The position numbers and the translations under genes are program-made. This document shows, piece by piece, positions 46,381 to 48,954 of a stretch of 48,954 nucleotides of DNA. The stretch is from Oceanisphaera litoralis (GTDB taxonomy: Bacteria > Pseudomonadota > Gammaproteobacteria > Enterobacterales > Aeromonadaceae), in assembly GCF_016907015.1 (NCBI RefSeq), contig NZ_JAFBBE010000024.1:1-48954 (forward strand). The letters are read 5' to 3'. Below the pieces are notes generated by a model. The model was not told the DNA's origin and did no database searches. It saw only the letters and a program-made list of their open reading frames with translations. Positions within the stretch are counted from its first letter, which is position 1. Each line of letters starts with the position of its first letter.

Positions 46381-46564
46381 TAAGTAATGCTGCATAACAG
46401 CTATGGCTCTGTCGTCATTCCCGCGAAGGCGGGAATCCAGGACTTGTGGCGCAGAACGGTCAGGCTGCTGGTTGCCTGCAAAGGCACTGGCCCCCCGCCT
46501 TCGCGAGGGTGACGAGAAAGGCAAGCCAGCGCCAGAATCCATATCAGTTATAGGGTGTTGCTTA
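46381..46564 (-). repeat. 184-bp MITE-like element, copy C (inverted)
   Basis: Read on the minus strand it starts TAAGCAACACCCTATAACTG and ends GCAGCATTACTTA, with the same inner inverted pair as copies A and B. Its left-end repeat has diverged most. It abuts the fragment of copy D at 46563. Confidence 0.75.
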
Positions 46565-46593
46565 AGTAATGCCGTATAACTTATGTGGATCTA
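46563..46593 (+). repeat. MITE-like element, copy D, left end only
   Basis: TAAGTAATGCCGTATAACTT then ATGTGGAT matches the left end of copies A and B, after which the sequence switches to IS630-type DNA close to a TA dinucleotide. The remainder of this copy should lie to the right of the interrupted IS630 element, outside the window. Confidence 0.65.
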
Positions 46594-47426
46594 TACTGTC
46601 ATTATCGATGCCATTTTGTGGGCCTAGGTATGAAGCGAAACTTGTTAGGACAACCACTAACAACCGAAGAAGCTATCACTCTGAAGGAGATGTCAAAACA
46701 TCATCCTTTCCCAGATTTCAGACGAAGAGCTCTCGCACTCCCGCTCGCGCTGAATGATGGCGCTACTGTTGTCCAAATTACCCAGATGTTTCGGATAAGC
46801 GATCAACCGATCTATAACTGGACAAAAGGCTGGAGAACTAAGGGGTTGGTCGGCATTTTGACTGGGCATAAAGGCGGCCGACCGCCCAAGTTGACTGCTG
46901 AAATGTTGGATGTGGCCGCAGATATTGCCCGCTCCGAGCCACTGACGTTGGCCAGGATAGCTGCTCGTGTTCGCGAGCAATATCCCGATGCCCCTTCATT
47001 TAGTTTGGATCGCCTTTCTGTTGGACTAAGAACCAGAAAGCTATCTTTCAAACGAACCCGGCTCAGTCTCGAAAAAAAAGAGACGAAACAGCCTTCCAGG
47101 ACGCCAAAGGCCGCTTGGCAAGACTCCGAGGGAAGGCCAGAGCAGACAAAATAGAGCTTCTTTACTGCGATGAAAGTGGCTTCTCCTGTGTACCGAATGT
47201 ACAGCGAGCTTGGGCACCACTTGGTGTCACTCATTTGGCTGATGCCAGTGTAAGCCGTAAGCGTGTGAATGTGATGGGGGCACTGAACTACGCTACCGGC
47301 AAGCTGCACTTTGAGCTTTTTGAACACTCAGTGAAACGGCAGCACGTTGTACCCTTTTTAGATAAGTTGGCACAATCTTCCTGCCAGGATAAATTGACTA
47401 TCGTGGTCGTAGACAATGCCTCCATC
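46594..47426 (+). mobile_element. IS630-family element, 3' part removed by IS66 insertion
   Basis: It is recognised from its two-frame transposase gene. The left end lies within a few bases of 46594, next to TA, the target this family uses. The element is cut at 47426 by the IS66 terminal repeat, so its right end and the last part of the transposase are separated. Confidence 0.8.
46630..47426 (+). pseudogene. IS630-family transposase (two frames with -1 slippery site), truncated
   Basis: Frame 1 (46630-47154) carries the HTH part: MKRNLLGQPLTTEEAITLKE, then ATVVQITQMFRISDQPIYNW and a second helix-turn-helix. Frame 2 carries the DDE part: IELLYCDESGFS (first Asp), NVMGALNYATGKL, and IVVVDNAS (second Asp). 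At 47071-47080 a run of eight A residues reads GAA AAA AAA G in frame 1; slipping back one base gives RDETAFQDAKGRLARL and joins the frames, as in IS630 relatives with programmed frameshifting. The catalytic Glu region is missing because IS66 inserted after 47426. It is non-functional here. Confidence 0.85.
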
Positions 47427-48954
47427 GTAAGCGGCTAATTAACCGGTAAACCGGTGCCTACTCGGCATCCAGCGCGACGTTCCATGGCAGCAGATCAGTC
47501 AGATCGGCGCCGGGGGGCCGCTGCGGTAGCTCGGTAAACAGCCGCTGGAAGTAGAAGTACGGGTTAATATCGTTGGCCCGGCAGGTCATCACGATACTGT
47601 ACAGCGCCGCGCTGGCATGGGCGCCGCCGACCGATTGGGAGAACAACCAATTCTTGCGACCGGTGGTAAACGGTCGGATGTCCCGCTCGGTCACGTTGTT
47701 GTCGATACTCAGTTCGCCATCTTCCAGATAGCGGCTCAGCTTGTCCCATTGTTTGAGGGTATAGTTGACCGCCTCACCGATATAGCTCTTCGGCAACAGC
47801 GTGTCCGCACTCTCCGTGAGCCAAGCCTTGAAGGTGTCCAGCAGTGGCCCCGCCTGTTGCCGACGTATTTCCCGCCGCGTATCCGGCGGCAGCCCCTTAG
47901 CTGAACGTTCAATGGCATAGAGCTTCTGGATATAGCCGAGGGCGACGGTGGCCTTGCCGGTTTTTTTCGGCTGCGCCTTGAGGGCATCGCTGAACTTGCG
48001 CCGGGCATGCGCCCAGCAGCCAGACAGCGTCACTTCCTTGAGTGTGCCATAGACCCCATAGCCATCGCACAACAGATAACCGCGATAGCCCTCGAGGAAG
48101 GTCTGCGGATACTGCTGCCCACGCCCCGGTTGATAGTCATACAGCACCACCGGTTGTGGGTGGAACTCACCGCTGCGGTACACCCACATATAGGATTGTG
48201 TCTCCGCTTCGCGCTCAGGTTCGCTTAGCACCTGTACTCGGGTTTCATCGGCGCACACGACCGCCTGGCTCAGCAGCTCGCGGCGCATCTGCTCCAGCAG
48301 CGGCTGCAACAACTCCCCCGCCTTGATGCACCAGTTGGCCAGGGTGCTGCGGCTTATCTCCAGGCCGATCCGCGCCAGGATATCGCACTGCCGGTAGAGT
48401 GGCAGTGCATCGCAGTACTTGGCGGTGACCACGGCTGCCAACGCCTCCGGACTGGCGATGCTGCGGGGGATGGGCTGCGCCGGTTTGGGCGCTGTAATGA
48501 GCTGAGTGCTGGTGGCTGTCTGTTCACAATGACGACAGGCATACTTGGTACGGCGGTGTTTGATCACGCTGATCCTGGCCGGCACTATCTTCAGCTGTTC
48601 GCTGTCTTCACTGCCGCAGATCTGCATGGTATCGCCGCAGCAGCGGCAAGAGGGCTCGTCGAGGGTATAGACCCGTTCTTCGCGCTCCAGCCCGGCCGGC
48701 AGCGGCTTGCGGCCTGTTTTCTGGCTGCTTTTCGTCGCCGGTGGGAGCTGGGACTGCTGCTCGGCCTCATTGAAGGTCCCCCGAGGCGTTTTTTCACTCT
48801 GGCGGCCAAACCGCTTGGCGCGACCGAGTTTGAGCTGCGCCAGGGCATGCTCAAGCTGCGCCTTGAGTTCGCTGATTTCTTCCGCCTGTGCCTGATGTTG
48901 CTGCTGTAACTGCATCAGCATCTGCTTCAGTTGGGTGATATCGTCAGGGAGCTC
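47427..48954 (-). mobile_element. IS66-family element (tnpC end), continues past the window
   Basis: It begins GTAAGCGGCTAATTAACC at 47427, inside the IS630 transposase gene, and includes tnpC on the minus strand. About 1.5 kb of a roughly 2.5-kb element is visible. The bases just before it, cctccatc (47419-47426), would be one copy of the 8-bp target duplication. They differ from those at the left IS66 (gtttacaa), so the two are separate insertions unless a rearrangement occurred. Confidence 0.9.
47458..48954 (-). CDS. tnpC: IS66 family transposase TnpC (partial at the N-terminus)
   Basis: About 498 residues are present; the frame is open to the window edge (ELPDDITQLKQMLMQL), so the true start is a few codons beyond. 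An N-terminal coiled coil (LKAQLEHALAQLKLGRAKRFG) is followed by zinc-binding cysteines (CRCCGDTMQIC, CRHCEQT) and the DDE domain: VVCADETRVQV (Asp), YLLCDGYGVY (Asp), LSIDNNVTERDIRPF (Glu). The C-terminal IS66 tail ends LPWNVALDAE. TnpC is the catalytic subunit and acts with TnpA and TnpB. It appears intact within the window. Confidence 0.93.
   Translation of the reverse strand, partial: ELPDDITQLKQMLMQLQQQHQAQAEEISELKAQLEHALAQLKLGRAKRFGRQSEKTPRGTFNEAEQQSQLPPATKSSQKTGRKPLPAGLEREERVYTLDEPSCRCCGDTMQICGSEDSEQLKIVPARISVIKHRRTKYACRHCEQTATSTQLITAPKPAQPIPRSIASPEALAAVVTAKYCDALPLYRQCDILARIGLEISRSTLANWCIKAGELLQPLLEQMRRELLSQAVVCADETRVQVLSEPEREAETQSYMWVYRSGEFHPQPVVLYDYQPGRGQQYPQTFLEGYRGYLLCDGYGVYGTLKEVTLSGCWAHARRKFSDALKAQPKKTGKATVALGYIQKLYAIERSAKGLPPDTRREIRRQQAGPLLDTFKAWLTESADTLLPKSYIGEAVNYTLKQWDKLSRYLEDGELSIDNNVTERDIRPFTTGRKNWLFSQSVGGAHASAALYSIVMTCRANDINPYFYFQRLFTELPQRPPGADLTDLLPWNVALDAE

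Overview
Kind of organism. The window looks like the chromosome of a GC-rich gammaproteobacterium, probably of the Aeromonadaceae (Oceanimonas, Oceanisphaera or Zobellella type). This is an inference from the conserved order mrcA | pilMNOPQ - aroK - aroB - damX - dam - rpe - gph - trpS, from a complete EF-P beta-lysylation set (epmA, efp, epmB), and from an OxyR whose redox cysteines fall at positions 199 and 208 as in E. coli. No tRNA, rRNA or CRISPR array was found.

Layout. (1) 1-7.6 kb is a foreign island. The end of an IS66-family element (1-95) cuts a type III restriction gene, whose C-terminal part remains (96-959). Next comes an AT-rich three-gene cassette on the minus strand (1059-5269): an XRE-HTH/dynamin-like GTPase fusion with a membrane-inserting C-terminus, a second short dynamin-like GTPase, and an unknown protein. 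A secreted protein with a frameshifted signal peptide and a P4-type tyrosine integrase with its own cluster of repeated sites close the island. The cassette is the best candidate here for an undescribed system, plausibly anti-phage. (2) 7.9-12.9 kb holds epmA, a VOC-fold protein, guaC with a terminator-like leader hairpin, and divergent efp/epmB. (3) 12.9-16.8 kb holds a degenerate GGDEF/EAL membrane protein co-transcribed with a periplasmic molybdopterin-domain protein, then a decayed patch with an orphan terminator, a group II intron scrap and a dead ISAs1 element. (4) 16.9-23.9 kb holds putP, a yjgR-type ATPase, two complementary bacterioferritin subunits, a lipoprotein, a SpoIIAA-like protein and a DUF2939 protein. 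(5) 24.0-28.9 kb is the homogentisate branch of tyrosine catabolism, hmgA-fahA-maiA, followed by acetoacetyl-CoA synthetase. (6) 28.9-44.2 kb is mainly housekeeping: trpS-gph-rpe, a small DUF2970 gene, dam-damX-aroB-aroK, the type IV pilus alignment/secretin operon pilMNOPQ and divergent mrcA (PBP1A). (7) 44.2-48.95 kb holds oxyR, a peroxiredoxin-glutaredoxin fusion with a readable OxyR operator, and a nest of mobile DNA.

How it fits together. hmgA, fahA and maiA turn homogentisate into fumarate and acetoacetate, and aacS activates the acetoacetate. EpmB makes beta-lysine and EpmA loads it on Lys34 of EF-P. OxyR very likely drives the adjacent peroxidase. Repeats explain much of the intergenic DNA: a 184-bp MITE-like element is present in three full copies (8921-9104, 45255-45438, 46381-46564) plus a fragment (46563-46593). 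An IS630-type element interrupts that fragment and is itself interrupted by an IS66 element. Both window ends lie inside IS66-family elements in the same orientation with the same 18-bp terminal repeat.
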